Assembly (NCBI RefSeq): GCF_014692875.1 | Contig: NZ_CP061171.1 | Coordinates: 2,294,001 to 2,358,000 of the forward strand | Reading direction: 5' to 3' | From: Pedobacter riviphilus | GTDB taxonomy: Bacteria; Bacteroidota; Bacteroidia; Sphingobacteriales; Sphingobacteriaceae | Length of the DNA stretch: 64,000 nucleotides | In this document: one piece after another, positions 63,623-64,000 of the stretch | Layout of the letters: each line of letters begins with the position of its first letter | How positions within the stretch are numbered: the stretch's first letter is position 1 | The notes under the pieces: generated by a model | Told to the model about the DNA's origin: nothing | The model's input: the letters and a program-made list of their open reading frames with translations, nothing else | Database searches by the model: none | Made by a program: the position numbers and the translations under genes

Positions 63623-64000
63623 TTATACTGTAAAATCTATTTGACTTAGTTTTTTACGATATAGTTTATCCATTTCAACTATGTCCGTATAATGTGCTCG
63701 CTTTAATGCCTCACTAACAGAAGATTGTGTTCTTCCTGAAATAGCAGCCAATTCACTCTGCAATAGTTTTTCATTCTCAAGGGCAAGTTTTACCATTTCA
63801 GCTGCTACAACACCCCAGCTATTCATTGCAATTAAAGACAGCTTAATCAGAACATTAAATTCTTCATCAAAAGAAGGATAGGCAGTTTTAATGGCCAAAT
63901 TAGTTTTAGATCGTTTTAAACCATCAAAGGCTGCACCAGAGTAGATAAATGCATTTCCAGTGGATTCTGAAAGCTTTTTTCGTTTATTTTTAATATCACC
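63623..64000 (-). CDS. SatD-family protein, C-terminal part (partial)
   Basis: The frame is open from the right edge (64000) to a stop at 63623, giving the last 125 residues. GDIKNKRKKLSESTGNAFIYSGAAFDGLKRSK and FNVLIKLSLIAMNSW fit SatD proteins, whose C-terminal helix-turn-helix is visible here (LLQSELAAISGRTQSSVSEALKRAHYTDIVEMDKLYRKKL). SatD proteins are of unclear role, noted in acid tolerance in streptococci and often beside a small membrane protein. It is convergent with the PycTM gene, 14 bp apart. Its start lies outside the window. Confidence 0.82.
   Translation of the reverse strand, partial: GDIKNKRKKLSESTGNAFIYSGAAFDGLKRSKTNLAIKTAYPSFDEEFNVLIKLSLIAMNSWGVVAAEMVKLALENEKLLQSELAAISGRTQSSVSEALKRAHYTDIVEMDKLYRKKLSQIDFTV

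Noticed and set aside
1..64000. CRISPR array, prophage, insertion sequence or rRNA/tRNA gene
   Set aside because: No direct-repeat array, integrase or transposase motif, or rRNA core was seen. A quick scan for tRNA-type sequence found nothing, but this was not exhaustive.

Overview
The window is ordinary chromosomal sequence from a Bacteroidetes bacterium, most like the Sphingobacteriaceae (Pedobacter-type). The evidence is low GC, few Shine-Dalgarno-like start sites, many 'MKK...AQ' secreted proteins and lipoproteins, a TonB-dependent receptor under a cobalamin riboswitch, kynureninase, a WbqC-like protein, TlpA/DUF4369 lipoproteins, and the short palindromic repeats common in this group. 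I see no IS element, prophage, CRISPR array, rRNA or tRNA. Genus assignment is inference.

Layout. 0-2.5 kb: cell-envelope genes (glycosyltransferase, lipid A acyltransferase, WbqC-like). 2.5-5.2 kb: two unrelated Mg2+ transporters, CorA and MgtE. 5.3-12.6 kb: biotin synthase, Ohr peroxidase, FUSC membrane protein, a 750-bp gap holding a candidate structured RNA, PhoH/PIN ATPase, and a Tet-like MFS pump. 13-18 kb: gyrA and two paralogous TPR proteins. 18-33.5 kb: housekeeping and repair genes (a shortened endonuclease V, hemF, MFS, MATE, pseudouridine synthase, HDAC-like, bestrophin, kynureninase, AAG glycosylase, methionine sulfoxide reductase, CrtA-like) and small lipoproteins. 33.5-38.9 kb: a vitamin B12 locus with riboswitch, BtuB and DUF6580 membrane protein, then a BtuF-like protein, a CobB-type sirtuin and a Dph6-like PP-loop ATPase, all on the minus strand. 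39-49.4 kb: serine hydrolase, NtrC-type regulator, ClC transporter, RluA enzyme, OmpR-type regulator, TlpA-like lipoprotein, gatB and an AAA_14/DUF4143 ATPase with a striking palindrome cluster upstream. 49.7-51.6 kb: three tandem paralogous secreted proteins. 51.6-60 kb: alaS, a MerR regulator, a ComEA-like helix-hairpin-helix/beta-barrel protein joined to comEC, and an enoyl-CoA hydratase. 60-64 kb: a secreted protein, dipeptidyl peptidase IV, a Pycsar-type (PycTM/DUF5706) membrane protein and a partial SatD-family gene.

Six genes (WbqC-like, bioB, MFS, alaS, first tandem paralog, enoyl-CoA hydratase) are split by one-base frameshifts, each in or beside a mononucleotide run. Because alaS is essential, homopolymer sequencing error is the simplest explanation. 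These six are annotated over their full restored extent.

Most promising for new biology: the HhH/beta-barrel + ComEC pair (possible DNA-uptake outer-membrane component), the Dph6-like/CobB/BtuF-like triad beside the B12 riboswitch operon, the structured RNA at about 9.42-9.78 kb, the repeated 20-bp palindrome at 49.4-49.6 kb, the orphan PycTM protein, and an endonuclease V that has lost its catalytic DGHG segment.
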